From: Neelides folsomi
Taxonomy: Eukaryota > Arthropoda > Collembola > Neelipleona > Neelidae
Reading direction: 5' to 3'
Assembly (NCBI GenBank): GCA_034687125.1
Contig: JAQGBZ010000020.1
Coordinates: 248,001-312,000, forward strand
Length of the DNA stretch: 64,000 nucleotides
The notes under the pieces were generated by a model, which did no database searches, was not told the origin of the DNA, and saw only the letters and a list, made by a program, of their open reading frames with translations. Each line of letters begins with the position of its first letter. Positions within the stretch are counted from its first letter, which is position 1. A program made the translations under genes and the position numbers. Below, in pieces: positions 41,905-55,400 of the stretch.

Positions 41905-44255
41905 TTAAGGAACGTCAGCTCCAGTCCAAAGGGTAGCCGAAACGATTCGTTTCTTCTTCAACCGAATGATTTTCTTCATTATAAGATCCGGTCGGCTTCT
42001 TTGATGCAAATAATGTCGAGTGAAAATGTTTCGGCTCATTTCGCTATCAGGAACTTCACTAAAATAATAAAACGTCATTAAAACGTTACGTTTTAATTTA
42101 ATTTAACTTTAATTTTAAAAAAATGATACTATAATTATACAGATTTGTAAAGCGAAATTATTTTAGTTTATTAAATTTAATTAATTTTGGAATTGGAATG
42201 TTAAATATTATAAATTAATTAACTCACTCGACACTTAAATAAAGTCCATTAAAATTTGGGATCGGCCGTTGGAAAGCGAGTTTTTGATGGTAAGAAGAAG
42301 CAAATTCGGTAAATGTGAAAGAAACACATTCGTCATCTGAAAATTCCTCTTCGACTTTTTCCACATCTCTGAAATATTCATAAAAGAGCGGATCGCTCTT
42401 TTTGACCAACGATCGGAATCCAGAATTCAAATACAGATAATAAGCATAAAGATAGCTCATCAAACTCCGTTTGCCCAATTTGCGCGACACGATGACTGTG
42501 GGAACGTAGGTCGGGTCCGATGTAAGAAAAGACTTTTGTGGCGGGAGAGACCAACGATGGAATTGGATCATGTAATCATAACAATATTTGACCGTCTTCA
42601 GCATGTCTTGACTCACAATGAGACTTCGAATTGAAACATCATGTGTGTCGTTGTACATGTCGTAAAGGGCTCTTCCATGGTTAATGAATTCCGTCCGTTG
42701 ATCTTTGGTCGCGTTCTTGGGCGATTCTTGATAATCTTCAAGGAAATAATTTAAACCGCCGAGAAGAATCTTTAAATCGCATTTATGATTTTGGAATTCG
42801 CATTGCTTAAATCCTTCTTTGGCTTGTTCAAGAAGTTCGTAGATTTCGGCAATTTTTGAATTGACCGTTTCGATAAAGCTTGTAAGGAGTTGAGTTCTTT
42901 CATGGGAAACCAATCCAGAAACTTCGGTCCATTCATGACGCTAAGAAAAATACAAAATGAAAAATAAAGATTTATTAACTAAATATATTAACTATTAATT
43001 TTATTATTGTTAATAAAAACAATTAATTAATGCGGATTTAGTTAAAATTTATATAATTAATATTGATTTAATAAAAAGTTGCTTACTTTGTCCTTGCCTG
43101 GGACATAAACATGAAGCGCATAATTGTTCCATCGAACTACGAGATTGTCAATTTGATCAAACATGTAAACCCCTTCTTGATTCTGAAGATTGCATTGATA
43201 TTCTTGCCAAAATGGATTTTCTTTCATGATGGGTCTTTTGGCGTATATCACTTCGTTTTTGAATTTCCCAAAGTTCCAGATTTGTGCGATTAAATCCAAA
43301 ATCCCGATAACTTCCCGCCGCATTTTCCTCATTTTCCGCTCCAGGTAGACTAAAGCCTGGTTCACAATCTCCGCAGCCAAGATGGCCTCAATGTACAGGT
43401 TTCGAATTTGGAGCAGCAAATAGTCTTTCTCTCGCACGTCTTCAAATTGAAGCTCTTGAATGAAATATGTAATGACCCAAATGTAAGTTCCAAAGAGAGA
43501 ATATCCTTCAGTGATGTCGTCATCGGTAACCTTTTTGATGTAACCCACGTGGCGGTAAATTCGAAGAAGTCGACTTTGGATCCATTCCATGTTCATTTCA
43601 AGACTAGCCAAAAGTGGCAAAAGCAAATCAAGACTTTTGATCTTCTCATTTGCAAAATCCCTATCATTTTAATGAAGAATTTCATAATATAGTTATTAAT
43701 CTCAATTATTTAATGACGTTTTAAACTATTAAATCTATTAATTTTAATCAATTAAATCAATTTACATGTCTTCTTTTGTGAAGGTTCTGGCGGGAATTAA
43801 TTTATTATTCAAGGTAACATCAGGTGGCTTAATCCGTTCATTTTTGTTCCACACTTTGACAGCCCGAAGAATTTTTTTACGACTTGAGATTCTCAGACGT
43901 TTCTTGCAGAGTTTATCGAAACTAAGTTAAATAAAAGCTGATAAATTATTTTAACTCATCTAAAATGTTTATTCTATCTAATTATAAGTTAATTCTTAAA
44001 GCTTTATAATAATATTAAAATAATATATTATTTGACTAACAACTCTTCTGAATCTTCCGGTTCATCTTCTTTCTCACAACAATCATCCAACTGTTCTTTA
44101 CGAAGCTCCTGAAGTTCTTTGAATTCCTCATTGGATCCGGATTTGAGAAAAAGCGTTCCAAACAACTCATTGGCCATTTCCTTCACATCTTTCAAATTTC
44201 CGACGACTTCCTCTTTGGTGCACCACAAACGGTTGATCGAATGGCGGCACAACAT
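41905..44255 (-). CDS. Unrecognised intracellular protein (603 aa)
   Basis: Five exons on the - strand: 44255-44041, 43921-43766, 43660-43087, 42940-42228 and 42058-41905. They total 1812 nt with every junction in phase. In-frame TAA codons just before ATG 44255 support that start. There is no signal peptide or clear membrane segment. The N-terminus is acidic and charged (EKEDEPEDSEE), followed by a basic stretch (KKRLRISSRKKILRAVKVW). The middle is helix-rich with Leu/Ile heptad-like runs (YIEAILAAEIVNQALVYLER). The second half has LVSHERTQLLTSFIETVNSK and YYLYLNSGFRSL, with a basic tail (MKKIIRLKKKRIVSATLW). I do not recognise a domain. Dense coding and regular splice sites make it a real gene. 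It lies alone between mir-10 and Dfd on the strand opposite to the Hox genes. Confidence 0.8.
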
Positions 44256-46913
44256 CTCTTATTTTTATTTAAATTTAAATCATAAACTCTGTCTTTACAT
44301 TAGACATAAGCAAAATCAATATTAGCGCATTTCAAGAATTCTATATTTTGAGAGATTTTTTTTAAAAAGTTTTTATTTTTTAGAATTGTTTCATATTCGA
44401 AAATTACCATGTTAATTATTTAATTCAAAACACAATTTTTAAACTAATTGCACTAATGCAATTATATTCATAATATAAAAATAAATAATAAATGTAATTA
44501 ACTTTTAAAAATAAATAATATTATGTAATGTAATGAAAATAATAAAGTACTAATAATAAATATTTTAAGGGTTGTAATTTGTGTCTGAAGTTTTTGAGTG
44601 TGGGAAAGTTTTGAGTGTGACGTTGAGGTGAATTGAAAATGGATGAAGAAAGTGACAGGTCCAAGATGGATGACTTCCACCCAATATCACTTCAATCATA
44701 AAATATTTTGACACTCACCAAACTCCTTCCCTCATAAATATTTTCATTCCTCCCCGTCTTCAAGATGAAAAATGCAAAAAACATTTCCATCATTTGATTA
44801 AACAGACTTTTCCAACATTTGTTTACTACAAATATAATTGGGGCTTTTAAGTTGTTCAAATTAACCACATTGCCTCTTTTCCAATTTCACTTATCTTACC
44901 AATATGAGAAAAAGATCAAAACACGCAGCGGCTCAAAACACACAAAAATGATGGGAATTTCTAATTTCCCCTTTCGTGCATCAAAACAATAAAAAAACAC
45001 AATCAATTATTCACAATAATTCAAAATTCCAAAATGGGAAATTTTTTAATCAACTTCCACCTTAATATTTTTAAAATAGTTTAAATAATCAAATAAAGAT
45101 GAATTTTATATTAGTAAGGTCTCCTTTTCTACCTTTAAGTATTTTTATGAGTTCTATTTGAAAAAGTAAAAAAAGTTTTATCCAATGAGACTTATCCAAC
45201 TTTAGGTTGATTAAAAAAGAAATTCTTGATTGAATATAAATGGAATGTATTTGTGGAGTTTTGGGAACTTTCACACTTGTTCTTCCCAATTCCAAGAATT
45301 CCAAAACTCATTTACTTTTACACATAAAACCATATACTTACACAATATAAAACTATCCACAACTCATCTTCTCTATACTTTTAATAGATCATATAAAGAC
45401 ACAAGCCTTATGTATACATTCTGTATACTATCATAGAGAAACAAAACATCAACATAAGAAATAAATATCCCTCGTGTTTTCATTTTCAATAGAAAAAAGC
45501 ATGCAAGCGAACGTGCGACCCAACAAAATAAAATTCCCGTCGAAAAATCATAAAAAAAGCAATTAGCGAAAAATCGACATTTTTTATATGATTTTATCTT
45601 TATTTTCAATCTAAAATGAGTTTGAATAATAATAATAAATGAATTATTTAATTGTCATTAAAAAACTATGAATTCTGTAAATGTAATTGTAAGATCATGA
45701 GGTCGATTGTGTGTCAAAAGGTTAAATGGTCTATTAAGTGTAAATGTTAGTTAATGAAACATTGAATGATGATGATAAGCGAGTGTTGAATGTGTTTGTT
45801 GGGTAAGGTCGTTGATTGTGTTCATTCATTCCTCCTTGGGTTGTGATCGTAAATCCTGGAGCGAAGGAATGATAAATTTCGCCTCTGTCTCTTTACATGG
45901 TGAACCGACAGTCGGGAGCTCATTACAAACAAAACCCCCCATTCAAAATAGGCATAAATCTTATCGCGCTTTCTCCAAAGATCAACCCAAACCATCCTTA
46001 AACTCCACGCTTTCACCTTCACCCAATTCACCCAAATTGGACAAATATTAAGGGAAATAAACCGGAAATGAAACTTCGCGTGAGGACCGTGAAATCCTCC
46101 CATCCTTTTTTAATACAATAATAATTGTACTCAATTTAATTCCTACGGTCTTTTCAATCCCTTCGGACCAAATAAATACATTTAATCCATAGGGGAAATT
46201 GGGAAGGAAGCCGCTAACGACAATGTCACACACAAAACGGCTTTATTAACCTTCATTTCCATATAATTCCCATTTGGCCCATTATTCATGCGCCCACAAT
46301 TGAGGAAGAAAATGAGGGTTTAAATGGAGAAACAATTTTCAATTTTCATTTCCCTTGTTTTATTATTACTTTCGTGGAATGGGAAAGAGAAATGTTTTAT
46401 GGGAATAATAAATGCTATGCTATAATTCCTGTATGATGAAATAACCCAAGGAACATATGGGAAGGAACAAGGAATATTTTTCAATATATACATATTTCAT
46501 ATGAGTGTCTTTGATACGAGAAGCATATTTTTGATATGGATGTTTTGGATGTATTAGATATGGAATATGGTATGGAATATATGGAATGTGCTAACGGCGT
46601 ATTTAATTTGTGTTTTGTTCGTATATGTCTGTCGGATGGAAGTGGGTTGATTTGGTATATGTGGAGGGGATGTCGACTCAAATTCCCACCATTAATCTTT
46701 TGGGCTGATGGAAAGGGGCGAGTAAAAAGTTTGTGTGTGTGATGTGAAGTCAAGGCACTCCAGCCACTCCACAGCCTCCAAAACTCCCAATCCACTCCAT
46801 GCATACCAACGGCTCCCGACGACCAGCCCCAAACGTCAGTCACCCAGCTTTGGTCCATCAAGACCCTCTCACAAAATATCCCCGACCATTCACACACAAA
46901 TGCACCCAGAGAG
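44256..46913. other. Intergenic DNA with skew-switch islands
   Basis: No gene recognised. Island/spacer alternation continues, with switches near 45270, 45900 and 46740. Open frames such as 46481-46897 (-) are composition artefacts. Confidence 0.45.
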
Positions 46914-46921
46914 ACTCAAAG

Positions 46922-47752
46922 GGGAGTCTAAAATGTTAGCGTAATACATAATAGGGTAAATACAAAATGGCGTAATTGTCTTAGCGTAAATATTTAATGG
47001 CGTAATATTATTATAGCTTATGTATTAAATTGCGTAGTATTATAATGGCGTAAGTATTTAATAGCTTAGAACTATAATAGCGTAAAATTCACATTCAAAT
47101 GATGATAAAGGTAAAACTTCATATTCAGCAATATTTTCCGAGATATTAGATGATTTACATCTTGCTAAACACGAACTATTGGATTGAATGCAATGCTTAT
47201 GAATTGTGTCTTTGTAATTGTAATCTTTACTATAAAGATATCCTTCGTGAACTAATTGATTTCCCCTTCATATATTTATGAAGTTCTTGACCTCAACCTT
47301 TTCATGGTCAAGAAATATCAGTTATATAAATAATAAATTAATATTATGTAAATTAGAGGCAATTTCTTTGTTTATCCTTATTTAACTTATCGTGTTTCAT
47401 TCATGTTTTCATGAATAAATACATTGGTTTAAAAGAGACTTTAAATTTATAAAGAAAAGCTTACATTCAATATTTAGATACAATACAAAGACAAAGTTAA
47501 CTAATTTACCTTCTTAAAATATATAGCGTTAATCTAAAACTTACGTTGCTTTAATATTAAGCTGTAAAATATTTACGTCATTAAAGTTCAAAGCTATTAA
47601 ATATTTACGCGATATTAATATTACGCTATTAAATACTTAAGCTATATTAACATTACGCCATTATTTACTTAAGCCATATTAATATTACGCCTAGACAATT
47701 ACACCATTTTGTATTTGCCCTATTATGTATTACGCTAACATTTCATGCTCCC
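46922..47752. mobile_element. 831-bp foldback / hAT-like non-autonomous transposon
   Basis: The ends are long inverted repeats of roughly 170 bp. The left end starts GGGAGTCTAAAATGTTAGCG; the right end, reverse complemented, starts GGGAGCATGAAATGTTAGCG, and both continue TAATACATAATAGGG. The inner part of each arm is made of degenerate units of about 20 bp carrying GCGTAA and TATTTAATA, a foldback-type architecture. ACTCAAAG (46914-46921) and ACTCTAAG (47753-47760) look like an 8-bp target duplication with one mismatch, the length typical of hAT transposition. The central 400 bp codes for nothing recognisable, so the element would need a transposase supplied elsewhere. Confidence 0.85.
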
Positions 47753-47760
47753 ACTCTAAG

Positions 47761-49542
47761 ACCAAAAATTTACACAAGATTCCTTTTAGTCAAAAATCCT
47801 ATATGAATCCTTTGTCCAATTATGAATTCTTTCATTTTCTCTCATGTCCAATTCATTTTCTTATTTAGAGATTTTCTCCATTTAATATGATTCTAATACA
47901 TACTATACTGATACATATTGTATCTTTATATGTAGTATATGCATTGCATTAGATCCAACAGAACGATTCTTTAGAAGTTTATATAAGACGCTTTGTATTT
48001 AATGGAAATAAGCTAAGAAAACAATTTTGTTATTTTAGATGTTATTTTTGTGTTTTGAATCCGGCTCAAAGATTGAGGAATTTTTATTCCTACCTGTATA
48101 TCTATATGAGTATGTTTATATTGTTGGTAAGTTGGCTAAGAGAGTTTAAGAGAGTTTGTGAGCCAAATGACCAACAATGGGGATTTTTCCGAATGCGAGC
48201 GCGAAAGTAGGAGGAATTCCCATTGTGTTTGCCCATTAATATCGGCATTTATTTCGAAAGAAAGTGGACGTTGATTGAGGGGAGATTTCCATCCAGAGGA
48301 ATCTAAATGAGCGGGCAGGTGAGTGAGGTGAGGAGCTGACGGCCCATCCACTGATAAAAAAATCACACAGATTGACACTGACAGGGCCAGTTGACAATAA
48401 TTATTGAACTACCAAGAATAGAACCGGCCTTCAGACAATCACACAACCTATGCAACTAATATTATAAACTCACTACTAAGACTACTAATACTCTTTATAT
48501 CGCTATATAATAAATAAGCATACTATATAAATATTATATGTACTTAAAGTTAGTATGTATAAGTGTACATTAGCTATGTAAAACTCCGACTAGATCAACT
48601 CCAACTGGATATAAAAAGTATCTGGTTGAATAAATGTGATATGTATTTTATATATCCTTTACAATGAGTCTTGTAACGTTTTTTTCCATGGACAGCTTTA
48701 TAGGAATTGATTCCGAGATGTTTGATAAAGGGGTTCGAGGATTAAAGATCCAGATTCTCAAACCAAACTAATGGCCCTTTACAAAACCAATGAAAAGAAC
48801 ATTTCTCCACTTAATTCAATTCCCATTCAGCTTCCCTTGAACTACCCGATAACTCTCTCCAAAACGATCCAAAACCTCCGATTCAACTACAAATTATAAA
48901 AAACACCTAAAACGCCCCAAACACATCATGAACATTTTGTACTTATTTATGAAGATCTTGTACATACTTTAAACGCAATTATATTGGAAATTAAGTCAAT
49001 AGTAAAATTATAGTTATTATAGTAAAATTGTGCCAGCTATATTTAATAATTTTCTCTTATTGGTCTTTTGGTTGACATGGTCGGGGTCAGGGAGGGCCTT
49101 TGGGGTGGGAGGCGATGTGAGCAATGTGTTGCTAATAGAGACCCACCCCTGAATGCGCGCGATGGATGGCCTCCTATTCCTCACAAAGCTCATCTATCAT
49201 TCTTGTCGAAATCACCTCTCGGCTAACTTGTAGCTTACCCAAACTCTCCTCATCAGACTTCCCCGAGTCGCCCACAAATCAAGTTCTCCACCACGTGCTC
49301 CGACAACACGCTCTCCCCACACACACACACACCAACTCTAAAGAAATCAAATTCCACGAATTCAAGAAATCTCACAACCCTGGAGAAACCCGAGATGAAA
49401 TAAACCCCGAAATTAATATATAAACCCGGGAGAAATAAATAAACCCGGGGATAAATAAATCCCGTAAATAAATCCTGAGAGAGATAAATCCAGAGGTGAG
49501 AGGTGAAAATGAAGTAAATCCTTCATTGGATTAAACTGGAGG
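47761..49542. other. Dfd upstream region
   Basis: Skew-switch islands near 48200, 48760 and 49160, then a C/A-rich stretch. 49420-49500 has repeated CCCGGGAGAAATAAATAAA-type motifs. The Dfd promoter and 5' leader should lie here or further upstream, but I cannot place a start site. No other gene is seen. Confidence 0.45.
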
Positions 49543-49575
49543 ATGTGCGAATTAAAAGTGAAGTGCCGGCAATGA
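49543..49575 (+). promoter_or_regulatory. Upstream ORF overlapping the Dfd start codon
   Basis: ATG at 49543-49545 opens a 10-codon frame ([10 protein letters not shown]) whose stop TGA at 49573-49575 overlaps the Dfd ATG at 49572-49574 as ATGA. If the transcript starts upstream, Dfd translation would need leaky scanning or reinitiation. A three-codon ATG AAG TAA lies at 49509-49517. Confidence 0.45.
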
Positions 49576-52277
49576 GTTCGTTCCTCATGAACGGAAATGG
49601 GACTTATTTGGATCCGAAGTTTCCTCCGCCGGAGGACTACGGGATCCAATATTCATCCGACTATTACATGTCAATGGGGATGCCTTCAAGCCCTGCTCTG
49701 CCGCCGCACCATCACCAACTTTACTATCAAAACTCACAACTACACCATCATCACCAAAATGTTCCTCCGCACATTCACCACCATCAAAACTCCCATCAAA
49801 ACAACAGTCAGTACCCGGGTGGCATAAGTGGCAGCATTAGTGGCATAAGTGGCAGCAGCATAAGTGGATTAAGTGGCAGCGGTATTGGTTCCACTAGTGG
49901 CATTAGTGGCAATGGAGCCAACCATGGGAATTCAACTCATGGGACAAGTAACCCGGGTGGGCGAGATGGCGGGTTGTTTTACGGACATGGTTACTATGAA
50001 GAAGCTGCCGGGCAACAGCAACAACAACATTCTAGTCCCCCCTTGGCCGTCTTGAACAACAACAGCATGATCAACAATTTAATGGGAGAGAAATCCCCCA
50101 CTTCGGTCATGACCTCCTTGTCAATGATGGCTGGCGGGAGCGGGTATTTGAATCAGAAGTTCGGGGAGATCACCATTGGGGTGGGGAGTGACTGCGGGCG
50201 GGAGGGGAGCGGCGGGAGTTTGGCCTCCCTTCCCAATACCCACAATGGTGAGGAATTGAGTCCTGACGGCGGGGGCGACGATTCCTCTTCCAACAATATC
50301 CCTTCAGAATGCATGGACTCGGACGTGGAAGAAGACGAAAGTGGCCATCCGCTCATTTTCCCCTGGATGAAGAAAATTCATGTAGCAGGAGTCGGTGAGG
50401 ACTGTAAAGTCTTTTTTGTTCCTTCTTTTAATTTATATTTAATTTTAAGTCTAATTAAATAATAGTTTAAATCTACCGCTTAAGGACTGCATAAACATTT
50501 AAAAACATTCAAAAAATTCACTCCTTAAAGAATACTTAAACTAAAAGTTAACTTAAAAGAATTTTAAAAATTAAAGAAATAAAGTAATTAAAATTCGGCA
50601 AAATTAACATTGAACTAAAAATGCCAAAAACTTAATTTAAAATCTCACGAATTTAAAAAGTTTTCAAACATGAAGTAAAAGGAAAAAACCGTTTGTTGAA
50701 GCTTTAAAAGGCCGAGGCTGATTTTAAGCTGATGGGAGAAATTCAAAGGAACCCCAATTTCCCCCAAATGAAGAATTTAAATTGAAGGCGGATTTTGAGC
50801 TGATGAGATTTCCTTCACTTTTTCCATTATTTTCTTCCCACTTTTTTCCCATTTTGAAGTGCAGAGTCTTAAAATGTGTAATGAGAAGTGTAAAATGAAG
50901 TAATTAGCCACGTCGTCACTCAACCCATTTACACACTACCAAAAAGTGAGAGAGAAAAAGGAGGAAAAAATGTGATGTTGGCGATAGTTGAATTCCATGT
51001 CATCGAGATGAGAAGGAATTTTGTGAAGATCCAAAGACTCCAACAGCAAAAGATTCCTTCCAATCGCCACTTTGATTCGGCTCATTAAACTCATTCCGAT
51101 ATTCATTTTCAATTATTTTTTATTCCTTCGATTCCTCCCTTTTTATTCCTTCTTCCACTTTAGATACGGGGAGATGTAATTAACCCAAAATACCTCATTT
51201 GCATAAATCCCACATTGATAAAACTCCTCTTGTTTAATTAACTAAAGGACTCATTCGAGTCATTTGGATCTTTGAAGTTTTGATCAACTCAAAGATTTAA
51301 TTCATTTAATGTCAATGTCATCAGCAGAGAAAAAATTCCCTTAATGCAATTTCACAATCAGACGTTCACATCTGAACAATCTCAGATCTCAATGTTGGAA
51401 TTTAAGAATGAAATTGGATTTGTGAAAACATTAAATTACCGTAATTAACAATTGACAAACGAGGTTTAATGAGTTTCGAACATCTTTAAGTATCTTTAAG
51501 AATCTAAGACTCTTTTAACGCTTAAGATCTTTAAAAACTTCAAACATTTCTTACATCAATAAAGATCTTATAAAAGCTAATTTAGATTCATAAAGTTGAG
51601 TAGAATCCAATATGAATAAAAAATTATTACTTGATTGGAAAAATTCTTGGAAATTCTTGGAAATATTCTTAGAAAAATTCTCATGCATTAAATTGAGTAA
51701 AATATGTACAGGTAGATAAGATATATAACAGATATATAAGATAAAAGACATGAAAATATTTAGTCGATAGATTTGTGTATGTTTAATAGGGAGCCACTAA
51801 CGGGGTTTTTGGGTTGTAGCAAACGGATCGTTCCAACCGGGGATGGAGCCAAAGCGTCAGCGGACAGCGTACACGCGGATGCAAATTCTGGAGCTCGAGA
51901 AAGAATTCCACTTCAATCGCTATTTGACCCGGAGGAGGAGAATCGAAATCGCCCACACGCTGAGTCTCTCAGAGCGACAGATCAAAATTTGGTTTCAGAA
52001 CCGAAGGATGAAATGGAAAAAAGACAACAAACTCCCAAACACCAAAAACGTGAGGAGGAAAAACAAAAACAATCCCGCCCCGCAAACTACTTCAAATCCC
52101 CCGCCAAATCCCCCGCCCTCGTCGCAGCCCACGAACAACAACAGTCGGAACAATTCAAATTGCATCGGATCCCCCGACCTCATCAACTTCCACGGGAATT
52201 CCTCTTGTTTGCAAAACCAACCGCCCCTGACAATTAAATCCTCCGGCTCGCCCAATTACGGACTCATCTCATTGTAA
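49572..52277 (+). CDS. Dfd: Deformed, Hox4 homeodomain protein (426 aa)
   Basis: Hox transcription factor for gnathal/anterior identity. Exons are 49572-50394 and 51820-52277, 1281 nt in total. The junction GTCG|GTGAGG to TTGTAG|CAAAC restores [18 protein letters not shown], a diagnostic Dfd linker. The start is set at MSSFLM, the conserved Hox4 N-terminus. [11 protein letters not shown] follows, then His/Gln-rich low complexity, an unusual Ser/Gly/Ile repeat (SGISG units), and an acidic stretch ([12 protein letters not shown]). The hexapeptide, [13 protein letters not shown], is the PBC/Exd contact and has Phe where Tyr is usual. The homeodomain is at 51849-52028 ([20 protein letters not shown] to RMKWKKDN), followed by KLPNTKNV, specific to Hox4. 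Met at homeodomain position 11 replaces the usual His. The tail is Asn/Pro/Ser rich and ends NYGLISL. Confidence 0.97.
50395..51819 (+). other. Dfd: Dfd intron (1425 bp)
   Basis: It runs from GTGAGG to TTGTAG, separating the hexapeptide exon from the homeobox exon, a position conserved in Hox genes. It is AT rich with a C-rich middle part (50700-51230). I see no nested gene. Confidence 0.85.
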
Positions 52278-52490
52278 TAATTAATTAAATTGCCCATTTA
52301 ATCCAAGTGGCTTGAATATTTAATTCAGTTATTTACTTCAATTAATTGAGATGGACAGATAAATGAATTAATTGAAATGAATTAATTGAAATGAACCATT
52401 TTAATTAATTGAAATGAACAAATTGAATTAATTAAATGAACAATTAAAATGGAAATGTCCATAATAAAAAGGTCAGTTCTTCCTAATAAT

Positions 52491-52496
52491 AATAAA
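52491..52496 (+). terminator. Candidate Dfd polyadenylation signal
   Basis: AATAAA 214 bases after the Dfd stop, in an AATAATAATAAAG context followed by T/G-containing sequence. Other AATAAA motifs occur nearby, so use is not certain. Confidence 0.35.
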
Positions 52497-55400
52497 GTGT
52501 GGAAAAATAGTATTTATTTTGTGAAATCTCCTCGAGCTCCGCGCTCTTCTTTTTCAAACGAGTCAGTGCTAATTAGAAGAAGAATTAGAAAATTAAAAGT
52601 TTAAATATTTAAATATTTAAACAAAAGTCCTCGTCGCCGTCTTGAAAACGTCTCAAATGTGTTTGCCATTTTTTCGTGTGTTTTTTTCCTCTCGTTCGTT
52701 TTATTCCTAGTTATTTCAACGATGGTTTCAAAGTTCCTTTTTACTGAGATTTCTCACAAAAGAAAGCTCGCAATTTTAAGTTCGTCCTCATCGTTGACAA
52801 TTTTTTTTAGTTTTTCTCATAAAAATGTTTTTTAATTAAATATTGTGTTAAATATTAAATTTTAATTAATAGAATCCAGAAATTAAATTTTCACCCAAAC
52901 TCCAACTAGAAGTTAATATCAATATTTAAATTAATTTGATCATTTTATAAATTATTAATTGGTGTTATTGTAATTATAAAGTGATTTTACAAATTTTTCA
53001 AAAGTGTATCAAAAAAGAAAATACGAATCTGTATACGTCAATATGTTTAAGGTAAAAACTACTTAAAAGGTTCTCCTAATGAAAAGCAATTAGGAGACCA
53101 ATCGATCTCTTTCACTCAAAATGAATGAAACTAGTGAATTGGAATTTCGGGTTTGATTTTGAATAGCCGAATGTTTAAGATTTAATAATAAATATATATT
53201 CCTAATAATATAAAAAATTAGGGACAAAGTGTGAGTGTGATTTAAATTGATTCGACTGGGTCAGGAAGAGCCGGTGACTGAAAGAGGAAAAATTTATATT
53301 TATTCGAATAAAAAACATGAGTTTTTAATTCCAGTACATTTATTTAATATTAATTATTTAATTAATTATAATTGCAATTAATTCATAGATTTATCATATC
53401 ATATTTGAAGTGAATGAATTACAAATATTTTTATCAGGTTGGTTTAATAAATTAAGTCAAGTGGTTTTTGGAACTTCCATTGAATGTAAATGAAGTCATT
53501 TGGGAATTTACGCGATCCGCCATTCGTTTCACAACATAAAATTCATAATTAATGGCTAATTGACCATTTATGTTCTCTCTCCTTTATCTCCCTGTTTTCT
53601 TCTTTCCATTGAATGAACCAAGTCGTAAATATGTTTTATGGCTCAAAAGGACAGCTAAAATTTTTAGCTTCGCTACAAGGAATTATCCTTTAATTTATTA
53701 AAATCCCCATTTCATATACCATTATTACCTAATATAAGAGACTTATAACATGCAATGTGTAAGAGACGATAACCTGCCAAATTACACTATATTTCAAAAT
53801 GGAGGAATATTCAAATATCTCTAATTCAAATAGAAGTCTTCAATAAAGAATCTTCTTATTATGGATCTTATCCCTATTTCATTATATATTTGATATATAA
53901 TATTTTCAATATATTTTGATATTTAAAAAAAAGTTCACATAGAGTGAATATAAAAAATATTTTGATTAAATTAAAGAAGATGTTTGATTTGTATTTAAAA
54001 TATTAAATGCTGGGAAAGGAGCGTGTAATTAAAAAGCGTATAAATTGAGTGAAGGGCGGCTACTCTAAATTCAATCCACACGTCCCATCCATTTTTAATC
54101 GGGGTGAGTCCGGGTGGGATAATATTTATTGAAAGATGGGCACGACAGATAGATTACCTTCAACTGCGGCTCCAACCAACCCACGACTCTTCTCTTCACG
54201 ACTCCAGACGAACACCAATCCTTCACAAATACTCGCTTTCAAGGGTGCGGTCACGAAACTCCCCAACAATCAAAGACATCAAACATCAAACCTTCAGACC
54301 ATTTACATCAACACGAAACCATCAAACATATTTACCTTTTACTCAAACGATTAAACTTACAAGATAACAAACTGAAGCTAAATAATGATCAGGAATTAAA
54401 TCACGCGCTTACTAAACTTAATAAAACTAAATAATCCGAAGAAATCCCAATACTAAATAATCTGAAGAAATCATAATACTAAATAACGATAGATATCATA
54501 ATAGAAAACAAATTATTGAGAAAAAGAGAACAACATGTTTTTGAATAATTTTGGACAATTGGGAGCGAATTTTAATTTAAAAATAGGAGATTTGGATGGG
54601 AAAAGTGTGTAAGTAAACGAAGGTGTATTCGAGTCCCGGTAATTGTCTCAGTTAGGATATTTGGAATATAATGGGGACCACGCTGGGAGCTGTGAATGAC
54701 TCCTAAGCTTCCAACTTGTAAAAGTGTCATTTAATCCTTTCCCTAATTTACAACCTCACTTTCACGTCGGACACAACGGCATTATTCTAAAAATGGGCTT
54801 CTTCTGTCTCCCCATGCCAAATTCGTCTTTTGGCCCTCTCTCAGACCAACAAGCTCACAAACTCACAAAACTCCTTGTGATGAGTTAAATAAATATAAAA
54901 TCTCCCTTCTTGGAGAAAATAAAATGACTCGCCGCTTTCACAGCAGGAATCAAGAAAAAGCAAAGCGGAAAAAACACATGATTCATCAAATAAAAAATTA
55001 ACTTCAATGCCTTCAATAAAACTAGAAAAATCCCCAAATGGAAAATCATATTAAATCGATAAAATCATAATGATAAAAAACTATAGGCTTTTTAACTACA
55101 GGCTTTACACTTAAAACATAGCAAAATTGTAAATGTGCTTTTGGATGATTAAAGTTAATGTGAATGGTAAAAGTAAGTGCGTAAGTGGCGTAGAGTTAAA
55201 TTTGACATTTTGAATTCCAAACGAGCCGTTTAAACTCCATTTGGTTTCAGTTGAGCTCATTAAAGAGTTAAAGCGTGGAGTGGAGAACTTCAGGGCGGAG
55301 TTTTGTATTAAACGGGACGTTTGAGGTCTTCACGGCATGCGAAGGAAATTTGTCTCTAAGTTGTTTTAAATGTCCTCATTCCCACACGCACACGAAGACG

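Noticed and set aside
46481..46944. 138-codon - frame and two + frames
   Set aside because: This is the same island effect. Frames are open on both strands and the product is low complexity.
51773..52237. 154-codon + frame overlapping the Dfd homeobox exon
   Set aside because: It is a second frame of the Dfd exon. The homeodomain lies in the other frame, which splices correctly to exon 1.
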